A DNA stretch of 64,000 bases from Anisakis pegreffii (taxonomy: Eukaryota; Nematoda; Chromadorea; Rhabditida; Anisakidae): NCBI GenBank assembly GCA_035041965.1, contig JAPYMA010001343.1:117409-181408 (forward strand), read 5' to 3'. Shown in pieces: positions 50,201 through 62,248 of this stretch (position 1 is its first letter; the number at the start of each line of letters is the position of its first letter). The notes below the pieces were generated by a model. The model was given only the letters and a program-made list of their open reading frames with translations. It did not search any database and had not been told where the DNA came from. Position numbers and translations under genes: made by a program.

Positions 50201-50262
50201 TTCAGGAGTAATTTGAATGTATCACTAAATGCCCTACTTGCAGTTCGCATCAGAATGTCCAC
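47239..50262 (-). CDS. Possible multi-exon gene, unidentified
   Basis: Several minus-strand blocks look like exons with splice sites. About 50245-50090 (after TTTCAG) has DILMRTASRAFSDTFKLLLK. 49650-49520 (after TTTTCAG) has a Ser/Glu-rich segment, then ASRPRRFSVILRPRN, ending GAG/GT. About 49400-49300 (after CTTCAG) has KELDQLVTDQEGTFPPDERY. About 48370-48125 (after TGTGCAG) has KYALRRTENSQQ, IEFHSSIATIINALRFEHCS and SAQIKE/GT. About 47565-47403 has WIDPFLGYSKTMTDENVHHY to a stop. Some phases agree (49520 to about 49400), but the full chain cannot be proved and the 5' end is missing. I recognise no family. It lies downstream of the TAF1B-like gene on the same strand. Confidence 0.35.
49868..50052. 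mobile_element. Short MITE-like relic rich in CGGTCGG/CCGACCG motifs
   Basis: It begins TAGTGATGGCAACCGAC and ends near TTACTACCACCACTA. The interior has CGATCGG, TTCGGAATC and CCGACCG motifs in both orientations. The style matches the 312-bp element at 23631, but ends are degraded and no clear target duplication remains. A similar degraded patch lies at about 13030-13165. Confidence 0.4.
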
Positions 50263-50974
50263 AGCTGAAACGCGTCATAACGCTTCACATTTAACAACAA
50301 CTGAATCATTTCATTTATACTTACTAATTTATTCAGCTATCAATACTCATTAATAAAAAAACATCTTTAATAACATCATAATTCCTGAAACTTTTATCCA
50401 TTCTTCCATCTCGTGCTCGAGCTTTCCTTTTCTGCACTATTGCTTCATAACATACTCTTTCTGTTGATCTTACGCACAAGATCCGTACACGAATGCGTGC
50501 ACAGCTTCAATTACAAAATTCGAGACTTTCTTCGGAATTTCTCGAAAACAGAGGTTCATTTCAGAGAGTTTACTGACCATAATTTGCTGACGCATATGGA
50601 ACAAAACGTCGATAATAATCTAGATAATAAGAGATGTTGTATTGTAATATTGTAATGTTGTATTGTAATAAGAGAAGTTGTAATTGTAATAAAGTCGAAA
50701 AATGCATGAACCTTTCGAATAGATTAGAGGCTCGTATTTAGTCGAACCAGGTTTCTGCCATTTCAACAAATATTTCGAGTACAACGGTCGAGGATAACCC
50801 TATAAATGGAGTGCTCATTTCAAAATTTATAGAACACAGAATTCAACAATTTCGAGTAAAACAAATATTTCGAGTGTTTTTCCGTGACAGATTTGAAATG
50901 AAAATTGTTCATCTTTGAAATTAAATCGGTTGATTCGTATGTCAGCGATATGTTACCAGGCTCTTCTATTTACG

Positions 50975-51025
50975 TAATGTAAATAAATAAATGAATAAAT
51001 AAAAAATAAATGAATCAATTGAGTA
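50975..51025. repeat. AAAT-rich simple repeat
   Basis: An imperfect AAATAAATGAATAAATAAA run is visible. It may be a decayed non-LTR tail, but no coding sequence is recognisable next to it. Confidence 0.5.
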
Positions 51026-51203
51026 AATATATAAATCACATCAAAAATCCAATGAACCTTACAATGTAATCACTGGAACATGGAAATAAATCTCGCCATC
51101 TTCTTGTTTGCCCTTGACTTTCACCATGAGCCTCAAAAGTGAGCAAATCAATGCAGGGAAGAAACAAAATCACAGTGTGGGTGAATAGTGACCGAAAGAA
51201 CAA

Positions 51204-54200
51204 TTACTTTTTTATTAAATAATCGATTGGATGCAATTTATTGTAGGAGGAATGGGTGATATACTCGACCGAGAAAAAGATTGTGGCATTGTATAACGAC
51301 AATGAAACCTCACTCTGAATCGATAAAATATCATCTAGCCCATCACTTTGAACGAAATGAAGCATTGAATAGATGAAAGTCCTATTCATAAATAAGACAC
51401 AGATGCAATATTGCATAATATATTACTTTGCAGTAACTCTGAAGCCACCACGATAGAGACTGTGAACCAATACTGGACCCATTTTCATGAACGATCGAAA
51501 CAAGCTCATATCTATGAATTCCGGCTGTGAAAGGGGGGAGCAACATCAGACGTGATCTCTCGAAGTGGGCATAATCTAGTTTTCTAAAGAAGCCGAAATC
51601 ACTTGGGGACGAAGGGAACCACTTTATTCCCCTCTTTAAGTATGGGTATGATGGTTTTCCGGAGCTTACATTATTGCGAACATTCCGAAAACTTTGGACC
51701 ATTTTCTACGGTTTATTTTCGAAGAAACTGACCCGCAACGTGGTAGTTTAAGATAGAACGTGATCCAAACGCATAGTTTACTACACTGGTAACGAGCTAT
51801 AGTTCAAACTCAGACTAAATCTGTGAACTGCTCGTATCTGATCCTACTTTTTCGCAGCACACTTATTAATCGTCATATTGCGCAAGTGACAGTGTAACTT
51901 TCTATGATTAGCTAAGGCCTATCGCTCAGATAAGTTTGCTCATTGCACCGTTATGATAGAGCTTTACATACCCCTTCCTTCATTTTTCTTTGTGAATGAA
52001 TGGTTGGTACATTCCTCAGCAGGTTTATAATTCATCGAGCTCGTTGTAAACGATTTCAAGAACACATTGGCATCATACCTAAAAAAATGTATGATGAAAA
52101 CTAATTCTCGTAAGGAAGATCGATATGATGAGTAAATTTGACAAAAGAAACCCAACCGGTCTATAGCTGACAACTCTTCGCTGACGATATCACCTGTTTG
52201 TTCGGCCATTATTTCCTCATGAAGCTTCTGGTTTGCGATGGCTTGATAGCGCAGTGGTGCTATAATTTGATAATATAATAACAACACCAGAATAACCGAC
52301 TGGGTATAAACCCGATGGTTTTATTCCGTTCATTCCTTCAAATCAATAATTATCTGAATGTTTTTTATTCTTTCATAATTGCGAAGCATCAAGTAACGAT
52401 CAATAAGCAAGTACCACTAAAATGATTACCACTACCGTGAATGATAGCAATAGTGGCAGCGTTATTATCAACGTTCAATATTTGGTATGAAGCAAACCAT
52501 TTCGAAAAATCAGTTGAGAAGTAGTACGCCAACGATCAGAAGATTTAGAAGATAAAGATTCGGATGAACGAATTTTCAACAAACCTAGAAGTGCTTCTTT
52601 GTGCAGCTGCTCAGCTGGTCTTGGTTCAATGTCATCCGCGAAGGTCGTATAGAAGGCAAATTCTTTCGATTCTTTAACAATGTAATTCGGTACACAATCC
52701 TGAAACGTTAAACATCACTTTCATTGCTCATTTGCATTGTTTTTTTGCCTAAGCAACAGCATTTCTTATGTTGGAAGACTATTCATCCTTTTGATCCTTG
52801 TACGGATCATTCGTTTAAAGTTTACGCGTATAGACAAATTATAATTACTGTTTGTAGTTATTTTTTCATCCCCGATTTGTTAACAGTTCACCATTCAAGC
52901 TTGTCGAGTTAACCTATTGCCATTGTGATAACCTCCCTTTTACTTTGCAGCATTCATAGAAAATACGAAATCCATTTGTTGAAAACTATTATCCACATTC
53001 AGTATAAATTTCGTCGGATCATGTGGTCGGATGTTGTGTAATGATCGAATTAGCATATGTGATCAAATTAGCATACGTGATCTGCTGACTTGTATATGAG
53101 TTGTCTTCTTATTGTTAGACATTTAAATATTAAAAAACTCTATATAAGGGCGAAATTTCATTGCTAATTGATTGTCTTGGATTGTCTCGGTTTTGATCCT
53201 AAGTAAAGTTTTATTTTCGTCGTCTCATCTCTTATTCGTCGTCAACCTAATTCCCAACGACATAACATCGGCTCATCTTCGAAAACAATGGCCAAAGGGA
53301 ATGAAAAAACAAACGAATCGACTCTTGAATGAAAGAAAAACCTTGAATGCAACATTCAGTGGCGCAGCAGGATTGCCCAGATACTGAAAAACCTTCCGAT
53401 TATCACCGGATTTGGTGGTCCATCGAAATCTTCTCAGTTCTCGTTCTCTATCACAACTTACCGCAATACGTGTCCTAAAAGCAGTCCAAAACATCAAATC
53501 GAGTGAGTAGAGTATCCAAGACTGCACAGGATGACTTTCGTTTTACAAAATTCAAGAAATCCCCTTCATCGCGAGTTTTCATTTATTTATCACAACAGAC
53601 CCTCCTACCTTTATGTGATCGTAAATTATTGCATCATATCAAATGATTGTCATTTGTGATCACTGTATCAAGAACACGGTGATATCACCGCAATTTCATG
53701 ATACCTGACAGCTTATGAAATAATTAAGATACAGTTTAGCAATGTTGATGAGTGATGTGCAAATATTTTTATCCATAATTATTTCCCTGAATTTCGATAA
53801 TGTTGGCAACAACGGAATCCAGTGAGGAATTACTTTTTTTCTAGAACATTTTTCAATGCTCGTCCACGCCACACGTCCATTCTCATTCTCAGCTGATGTA
53901 ACCATAAAGAGAAATCGAATACTTCGTCCATTTGACAGGCTTCACCACTAAATGACTATAAAATGACCACATTTACTCGCATCATTTATGATCGAACTGT
54001 AACTGCTAACGCTAGCCATCAAAATTCTCAAAAAAGTTAAAGCAGCGTTAAGTTAAATATTTCCTAACAATTAAACGGATCTGAGTTGTCACCAACAAAA
54101 AAAATCCCAACAATTTGATCCTTCTTACTCGAAAAAATCAAAAATTAAAATCACCTATTACAAGAAAAGTTCGGCTACTTCATGAACGTTCAATATTAAA

Positions 54201-57200
54201 TATTCATTCGAAACATCATACGGAATAATCACTATCAAATATTCATACAAGTAGTAATTCTCCAAATGAAATATGCTCAAAAAAGGCGAACATATTCATT
54301 CAAATGAAGACATTTATTACAAGTTATTAAAACTGTCTGCAATACGTCCACCAAAGAGTTGGCAAATATTAGGAAAAACGTGTCAATAAATGTGAGAAAC
54401 CAACCGGAGAGGTCATATCATATTCACGTCGATCATCCAATCCGAACATCAGTTTCAAAGCAAACAATATAAGAGCGATAGCTTTCACTTCGGGTGTTGG
54501 AATAACAGATTGGTAACTAAAACAATTTTTTGAACTTACGAGGATAAAGAAACTCATGGGCAAAATGTTTCTGGAATGGAGTTGAACTAAGAGTACTGGA
54601 CAAAACCCGCGAAGAAACATTAATTTACGAGGGAAGATCAAACGAGGGTGATTCTGAGCAGTACGCTAATGCATTCATACAGCATTAGTATTGTGGCCAT
54701 CGGCATCGTTCGCTTAACTTTTCAATCAGTTTTTTCTTTGATGAGGACGTTTGTATGGCGAGGATATGTGCATTGCATAATGACAACAATACAAACAAAT
54801 CACTCAAACAACCTACACATTACATTCACCAGCGTCATGCGTTGTCCATTTCTTTTCTTTATCGCATTCAAAGCCTTTGTGAATGGAGAAAAGTGATCCA
54901 GTGCCAGATGAATTCAAAAGAATTGACGAATTAAAACGACCGAATCGTACGACGGATTGCTCAGACAGATCAATGTTCGGTTTGACATGTACAATTAATG
55001 CTTGAACACGCTCAGCGAATACAGATGGTAGATTCAAATTGTGACAAAACCGATAAACCAGCTGAAAGAATATTCCTGCATGATTGTCATTGTCATGGCC
55101 ATTAGCACCATTAATACGACTGATATTATCCTATCATTATTTCTGTTCATAAAATTTCAATACGCGATCGGTACTAAGGACATATGCGAGGCACGAAACA
55201 TAAGAATTGGTCCATGAGAATTTCAAATATTTTACAACAAAAACTTAATATCTTCTTGAATTTTGTCAGCTCACAACAAACTGCAGCAATGAAAGCGATT
55301 CAATAATATTCATTCGATTTGAGCATGCAAAACGAATAAAATATGATTTGGTGACGAATAACAAATGAATGCTGGTCGTGGAACACCATTCAATGAATTT
55401 CCCTGACTGATCAATCAATCCACCTGATGAAAATCAATACTTAGTCGGTTGCCGAGGTATTTGCGTCATCTGACAAACGGCTAATACGAAACGCATTGAT
55501 TCCGACAGACAAACAATCTAAAGATATGAAAACGAAACAATATCAACCACTTGATCCAAACATCTGAAGAATGAACAATTAGAACTTCTCATCGTAATTC
55601 TAAACGGTTTCTATCAGTTTTGTTCAGGTACGTTTCACCTATACACAATAATATAACTAAAGAGGAAACAACTGAACTGCAAATACATTACGTTCTCAGT
55701 ATCAAAATATTCCAGTTCCGAACATTCGCAAATGCTTACAAGCCAAAAAAAGCCTTAAAAACAAAAGAAATAACACCAATTTACGAGGGACTATAGTGCT
55801 GTTGTCAATGATTAAACGTTCAATATGAGCAGTCAATGAAGAAAGTCAAATACTGAAAGCTAATAAATGCAGAATATTGAATAAACATTAAACGTACAGG
55901 TTCAGTAACAAGAGGTACACCACAGTGACAAGTATCATTTGCATCATTCACTTTGACTGGTAGCAGAGCATTTCGTTGCGCGAATGATATCGGTAAGCGT
56001 CCTTCTCGGTACCACCTTCAACAAACCAAATACATCACATCTTTAGGACATAATTCAGCCAGAGGCGTACAGCCGTTCCATTCAGCTGTTGGAAATATCA
56101 CGCAAGTGATATTCCAAACAATTCAGCATTACGTTTCAAAAATGCTGAACGAAATCTTCCCTGATGCAATTTTTCCTCTTCCAGTTGCTTCTTATCATAA
56201 CCTTATTGGGTCCTCATTCCAATTTTATTGTAACTGCGATTTTATTTTGTGCACAAGGATTGTGAACTCAACTGCTGTTTCGAATAAACATGAAATGGAA
56301 AACAACAGTAACAAAAACAATCTCATCGAATCCCAACTCATACAGCGATAAACCTCATCACTAATGAATCACTGCTCTAAAAATTATAAATTTTTGGCGT
56401 GTAGACTGCAATTGATAGATCACCTTATATCACAAAAGACTGAAAGCCCAAAAAATATATCAATTAATCTTATATTCAATGAATCTGAGAGGAGCAATGA
56501 GCACACTTGAAATGGAAATTAACCAATCCTGACGCGCACCTTGTAATATCAGAAAGCATTATCCAGTTAGCGCCAGCACAAAGGCATGCCAAGTAACTGA
56601 TTACCAAGAGCACATCGCGAGAGAGTGGAATAATCAATAACTGAAAAACGAACCTATGAGAGATACAACAATGATTTATTGTTTATGTATCCCTCTTACT
56701 TCTACAGTATCTGAAACGAACAGGACGTAAGAGAAGTGTGCAATCCAGACTTTGTACGTAAGCACACATATATCTAACTTATGCGCTGGGTTAATTTGAA
56801 AATGAAGAAGAAAACAAAACTTTACATACCCGAAGATATGCTTCGGCTGATATTTTGGTTTTGACCTGTTCAATCAAATGAATATCGCCATGTTGAATCG
56901 CCTAAATTTAAAAAGCAGCTAATTGTAATTGAAACGTCCAGATCAGCTCGTCAAACATATCTACGCAAAAGAAATAATACGAAGATGGCAACTGCATCAA
57001 TACAACATGCGAAACCGAACTTCTTCATTTCAGGTACTGAATGAAAATATAATACGGTACTATAACGTTTCATCAATATGTACATATTAAATTATTTCAT
57101 TAATCAAACGATGTTCCAACACTACGACGTCATTATCAGAATACTGACACAGAAAATATAGGTGACGTAATAGTCGTTCATATTCATAATGGCAAACGTC

Positions 57201-59277
57201 CTTTTCTTCCGTCACTTACAGCAACGACCTATTAATAAGATCAAGCGAAATGAAATGAAAAAGGCTCCTCAGCATTCCTTCCGGTTTGGCGGTTAAAAGA
57301 GAATCATATTTAACTTAAATTAGTAAATGCTCTCACCTCCTCTCGACTCGTATGAGCTGTCAAATTCTCATCAAGTTCTTTGCTCGCTACAAACGAAACA
57401 ATGTTCTCTCCCATCTGCAGATGACCTTCTTTTTGCACATTCAGATCCTTCTGTTTTGCTTTCAACTGCTGCTCACTGCAGAAATATAAATCTGACTTAC
57501 AAGTTTATTATTTATTGTCTTCATCAGCTTAAGGGACTCCAAGGAAAACTATCTTCAAAAATATCTTTCACATTATCGATTCCATTACTATATTCACTCT
57601 TATTATTACGATTATTTACGACAATACTACCATCAAATTTATTATAATCAGTACAATTGTTATATCGTGAAACTTCTGGGTGCATCAAAATGAATAGCTG
57701 TAGAAAAAAAACAAGATGAATTTGTTGAGCAACAATCGAAACGATGAATATCGGAACGATCGAATTGAATTTATGTAGTAAATACAAAGATTCAACTTGT
57801 TAACGAGCGAATTTTTCAGTGGTAATGAATGAAGTAAACTGACGATAACTCACAAAAGTTCATTGCTTACATGTGGACAATACGGATTACTTTCGTCAAC
57901 CTCTTCATCACAGAATGCCACTTTCATATGTGAAAGATAACGTTGAAAGATATTGAGCGCATGATTCTGAATGAATACAATCATTTCTTTCATACGAATC
58001 ATCAAAACATCTTTATAGTTCAACTTACTAATAACCATTAGTTTTAATACTTATTAATAATTAATAATGTGAAACTTATTATTGCTTCAATTTACGAACG
58101 CTCTCTCATCTCAAAACATTAATTGTCTCTTGACTGGCATTTTGATATGCTTAGAAATATTTTTATGACAGCTACGAATTCATTTGCAAAACCAGATTCT
58201 GATTTCGGGTCATGTCTAGCGATTGATAAATTTCTACAGATGATAACCAAAAATCTAGGTGATTCATGAGAAGTTATTGCTATTGTGGCAACAACGATAA
58301 AGACTCACTCGAACCGAATGATCAACATCGAAGTCACGAATCAAAATAGTCGTGAAATGAAAAAGAATTTCAGTGAAGGTTGCCAAACGAAGACCAGCTC
58401 TGCCCAGAAATCGCGGATAATCAATATCTTCGACAGCCGCCAATGCTTTCTTCTGCTCTTCAGACGGCTGTAAAAATAACATCCAATAATGAATGGAGAT
58501 TCAGACACATTTTTCAAAAAGTTTTACTGGTTATATACGTATTACATGACGAGAAGAATTCGTTATCCAAGTAAAAGACAGAAGCAAAAGGTTCGAATAT
58601 GAAAGGGTTGCAATTGAAAATTTACGAAAAATAACCTGATATTGTGATTTTGATCCTTTTTTTCTGGTCTCATCGCTTGCTTTTGTTTTTTTCATTCTCG
58701 TTGCGACAACAGCATCCAAACTATCGAACATAGTCGTCTCTTCCATGTTCACCTCGCGTTCCACCTCAACAACAATCAGTCAATAGCATTTGCCTACACG
58801 CATAGCAGATGGAATCGCGACGACGAAACAACTCACGAAACTCCGGAAACTACGATCGATATGATCGGTGATTTCACTGATGTGTCAACAATTGTTTAGT
58901 TGCACTTGGATCACTAACATCGCATATTACTTTCACAAAAAAATTTTAACGTCCCTGAGAAAATGTATCAGCGAACACCACTGATTAGCTGAACATTCCA
59001 GTACTCACAACGTTATCTGCCCTTATTTGAATGAATAAATACTTGTCTCGGTTAATATTGCAAAATTCAACGGAAGTAACTGTCAAATATTAGTGCTGAC
59101 TGAACACTTGTTAGCAAGAAGTGCTCGAAATAATTATCAGTTCGATATGTAAACAAATGATCGTGAAATATTACGAACAAATCAAACCTGAGATTGCGAA
59201 TTGCAATTTCCACAATAGTAACATCCATCAACAATGTAGAAATCCGTTGTGCCGCACACAGAGCATACAGACGGCAT
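51204..59277 (-). CDS. taf1b: TAF1B/Rrn7-like RNA polymerase I initiation factor subunit
   Basis: TAF1B is the TFIIB-like subunit of the SL1/TIF-IB complex that recruits RNA polymerase I to rDNA in the nucleolus. Exon 1 (59277-59188) encodes a zinc ribbon, CSVC-x13-CGNC, with DGCYYC and SQSQ as in Rrn7-type fingers. Further exons with matching phases are 58764-58636, 58467-58309, about 58023-57871, 56901-56830, 56190-56102, 56015-55898, 55061-54830, 54516-54401, 53892-53834, 53521-53462, 52699-52585, 52259-52157, 52078-51968 and 51664-51427. Two more (57697-about 57530 and 57475-57337) and the last (about 51345-51204) have uncertain junctions. Family landmarks are WYREGRLPISFAQRNALLP in the cyclin fold, CHNLNLPSVF, TPEVKAIALILFALKLMFG with LDDRREYD, and C-terminal SLSWWLQSYCK. 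An exon near 55100-55890 is probably missed. Identification rests on motif memory, not alignment. Confidence 0.75.
53032..53267. mobile_element. Solo LTR in a TAF1B intron
   Basis: This 236-bp segment starts TGTTGTGTAATG and ends CGACATAACA. The flanks are TCGGA (53027-53031) and TCGGC (53268-53272), a 5-bp target duplication with one mismatch. A TATA-like CTATATAAGG lies near 53140. Its ends and TATA resemble the solo LTR at 3193, so the two may belong to related elements. It lies between TAF1B exons 53521-53462 and 52699-52585. Confidence 0.65.
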
Positions 59278-59350
59278 GGTTTCACTTCCCCTGCAACATA
59301 ATCCAAATCTATGAAACCAGGTGGTAATCCTACCGGGTAGGTAATCAGAA

Positions 59351-59582
59351 GGGTAATCTTGCATTTACGATCAGTAAAATCAAAACAGCATTTCGTTCGT
59401 TCACATTTGCAGTTAAGTGTGTGGTGTAGTTAGGCTTAGGCTTAGACTTAGGCTCAGGCTTAGGCTTAGGCTTAGGCTTAGGCTTATGCTTCGGCTTAGG
59501 CTTGAGCTTAGGCTTACCAAGTGCGAGTGTGAACGAACGAAATGCTGTTTTGATTTTACTGACCTTAAATGCAAGATTACCA
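59351..59582. repeat. Foldback with arms of about 53 bp around a TTAGGC loop
   Basis: The left arm (59351-59403, from GGTAATCTTGCATTTA to CGTTCGTTCAC) is the reverse complement of the right arm (59528-59582), with about two mismatches. The loop of about 124 bp contains the telomere-type array. The whole lies 75-305 bp upstream of the TAF1B start codon, in its likely promoter region. An inverted repeat with a simple-repeat loop could be a foldback transposon, a snap-back product of end repair, or a promoter structure. Confidence 0.9.
59429..59515 (+). repeat. Interstitial telomeric repeat (TTAGGC)n, degenerate
   Basis: About 14 hexamers of the nematode telomere repeat TTAGGC are present in one orientation, with point variants (TTAGAC, TCAGGC, TTATGC, TTCGGC, TTGAGC). 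It is not a chromosome end, because genes lie on both sides. It is the loop of the foldback at 59351-59582. Confidence 0.93.
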
Positions 59583-59760
59583 TCAGAAGAATAGCATCAT
59601 TCATCATACTTATTTGCCTCCCTAGTATCAGTGTATCATATTTCGTAAGGGGGTCTACGACAAATGACCAAGCGACAACTGTCAGCACGATATTTGACCA
59701 ACAAGTAGTCGGTCACACAAACTTCGTCTAAGTTCGCTTTTTGAGCAATGCGAACTAAGC

Positions 59761-59797
59761 TAGCCTCAGCCTTAGTCTGAGCGTGAGGCTGAGGCTA
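59761..59797. repeat. Short hairpin with CTTAGCC/CTGAGGC motifs
   Basis: TAGCCTCAGCCTTA (59761-59774) pairs with TGAGGCTGAGGCTA (59784-59797), 13 of 14 positions, around a 9-nt loop. AAGCTAAGGCTG follows directly. The motifs resemble decayed TTAGGC units in both orientations, about 250 bp beyond the telomeric array. Confidence 0.7.
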
Positions 59798-60280
59798 CGC
59801 TTAAGCTAAGGCTGTGTCGGCCATAGTGCTGCTGTACTGCTGCACGCTCGCTGTTTTGCCCCTCAAACGACACCAGTACCATGAAATAGTGATGAACATT
59901 CTCAAAATATATCACATAGTCCGCGTTTTATATTACACACACAAAATGATGAACGCGCACCCATTTGTCCAGCATTTAGTTGGTGGGATAGTGATACTTC
60001 GCCAAGTACGAACGGATTGACAGTTCGCCAAGTGACGGAAGTGGGATTTTCATTTGATATATGTTCAGAAATGTGAATTTCTTACCTACTAAATGGGAAT
60101 AAATCCGGGCAATTCATATATCCTTTGTAGCGCAGACTCAGGACAAGAAAACATAGCTGATAGATTAACTACTGATCGACACATGCTGGAGATCTTCGAT
60201 TTCGCCTTAAAGGCAAAAATGCAACAGATACTTCCAATTGGTACCCACCCGACAGGAACAATTTTCAATCATGATATATA

Positions 60281-60577
60281 CCATGTTGTAGCCGAGATTG
60301 AGTACAACAAAAATCTGTTTTAGATTTTTTCGGCAATTGTCAAGTTAAAGGAGTTATGACGCTCGGCGTGAGCAATAGTGATATTCACTGGTCACAATTG
60401 GCATGTATATAGAAGAAATTGAAATTCTCTCTACTGCGAATATAAAAATTAGGCGGAATGTTGGACACCATGTTGTAGCCGAGATTGACTATCACAGAAA
60501 TCTTTTTTAGATTTTGTCGCCAATTGTTAAGTTAAGAGAGTTATGACGCTCAACATGAGCAATAGTGATGTTCACTA
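60281..60577. repeat. Direct repeat of about 110 bp, two copies
   Basis: Copy 1 (60281-60391) and copy 2 (60468-60577), both starting ACCATGTTGTAGCCGAGATTG, are similar over their length and 187 bp apart. They lie directly upstream of the gypsy-like gag frame and may be leader or LTR sequence of that element. The stretch 59830-60280 holds no gene that I can see. Confidence 0.7.
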
Positions 60578-60658
60578 ATACTCTCACTCACTATAAACCG
60601 ACTGATATTCTTCTGAAATGTAACAGAGATATTCGGTGCACAGACATCACTATTCAAA

Positions 60659-61600
60659 GTGAGATACAATTGTCTGAAAATAACAAAGGCACCAGATGAA
60701 GATATTATGACATTCACCAGTACTGTTAATCGTGAATGTGAAAGATTTCGTCTCGGTGATTTGACATCTGACCAATTCAAAAGCCTAATTTTTGTAAGTG
60801 GCTTACAAGCACCTGAAGATGCAGAATACAGAATTCGTTTGCTCTCTCGCATCGAAACAGATAAAACGGTCACAATTCAAGACCTCGCTGAAGAATATAC
60901 CAGACTGACAAATCTAAAGCGAGATGCTAAACTGGTCGAAGACCAAGGAACTACTGATGGTTTCACCATTCTAGCTGTAAAGTCTAAAAATAATGGGTCT
61001 AAAAGAAACCCGCAAACAGCTATTCATGCTAAACATAACAGTGACCGAAATCCACCGAAGCCCTGCTGGCTCTGTGGAGCAATGCACTATGTTCAAGTCT
61101 GCCCATTCAAAAAGCACTGGTGCAAGAAATGTGGCCAAAGAGGACATAATGACGGCTATTGTCAAATTAAAATGTCCAAATTCAATAAACGGAAACCCAA
61201 ATTAGAACATCCGTTCGCCACAAATGGTGTTCGAGCTATAATGAACACAAATATTTCTCAGCATAGACGCTACGCCACCATTTTTGTGAACAAATGCCCG
61301 ATCAAATTCCGAATTGATATTGGATCGGATTTGACAATCATATCCAAAAGAACGTGGAAGCAGCTTGGCTCACCACAATTGTCAAAAACAACAGTAAAGG
61401 CGAAAGATGCGTCTGAGATTAAAATTGAATTTACTGGTCAATTAAAATGCCACTTTGAATTCCGAGAGCATATTAAACAAGCGACTTGCTATGTCTCATC
61501 AAAAAGCTCCATGAATCTGCTCGGAGTTGAACTCATTGAATATCTCGGAATGTATGATAAGCCAGTTAACTATAAGTCAAGCCTTTTCAGAGTGTCGTGA
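60659..61600 (+). pseudogene. Ty3/gypsy-type gag-protease fragment
   Basis: An open frame of 313 codons encodes a gag C-terminal part (TFTSTVNRECERFRLGDL, FVSGLQAPEDAEYRIRLLSR). Two CCHC-type zinc knuckles follow (CWLCGAMHYVQVC and CKKCGQRGHNDGYC). A retropepsin-like protease comes next with the active-site region FRIDIGSDLTIIS and the later NLLGVELIEYLG. The active-site triad reads D-I-G instead of the usual D-T/S-G. The frame stops at 61600 and no gypsy reverse transcriptase follows; the next recognisable DNA is SL1-like and BEL/Pao sequence on the other strand. The upstream start is not obvious, and the gag N-terminus appears missing or diverged. It is the remains of one element, possibly cut by the BEL/Pao insertion. 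Confidence 0.85.
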
Positions 61601-62248
61601 ATTTCACAACAAAGATAATTTCTTTCCGGTTCTCGAAATACCGTGATTGGTATATGAGACACTGTGACAGGTTCGTAGTGCAACAACGATGAGTTTATTA
61701 GTTATAAAACAATAACCACAAACAAGAAAACGACAGTAGTAACTTGCAATTATTCCTTCAATGAACCAACTCAACAATAATCTCAATTCACTCAACTCAA
61801 TGACCTCACACAGAAAACTATTCGAACAACAACTCACAACAGCAATAAATAACTCACAACAACAGCGAAATTGTACCACCGATATTCCCTTGCGATCCGA
61901 TCTGGCGCACAGTTGACGATACTACGCACAGTTGACACAGTTGATGGCGTGATGTTCGATTAGCGAACTAGCACCGGTGCTAACAGTTGATGAATACGAT
62001 GGAATAATACCACAGAATCGACGTGGAGTAATCAGAAGATTCGGCGGTTCAGTTTGATACGTGAGTTATTTGAATACAATCAATTCTGGTGAATGAGATT
62101 GAAGTATTCGTTCAAATACTAACAGCAACAACAGTTAAAATGAGTCAAAATTGGCTCCAGATTATTACAGTGACAACGAACTACAATTACCGGTTCGAGG
62201 TGATCCTATTGTCATCTGAACAGTTAGAATATTCAGTCAAAATTGAGT
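61601..62248. other. Probable LTR/UTR sequence between two retroelements
   Basis: No coding sequence is recognised. The stretch is rich in CAACA/ACAACTC motifs and has short near-repeats (CACAGTTGAC at 61910, 61928 and nearby). It may contain the 3' LTR of the BEL/Pao element that lies on the minus strand at 62574-64000. I could not fix LTR ends. Confidence 0.35.

Noticed and set aside
55953..56351. Plus-strand open frame of 132 codons
   Set aside because: It lies opposite two TAF1B exons (56190-56102 and 56015-55898), which have matching phases and conserved motifs. The plus frame shows no domain.
59413..59731. Open frames rich in Leu/Arg or Ser/Leu
   Set aside because: They are produced by the TTAGGC array and have no other coding support.
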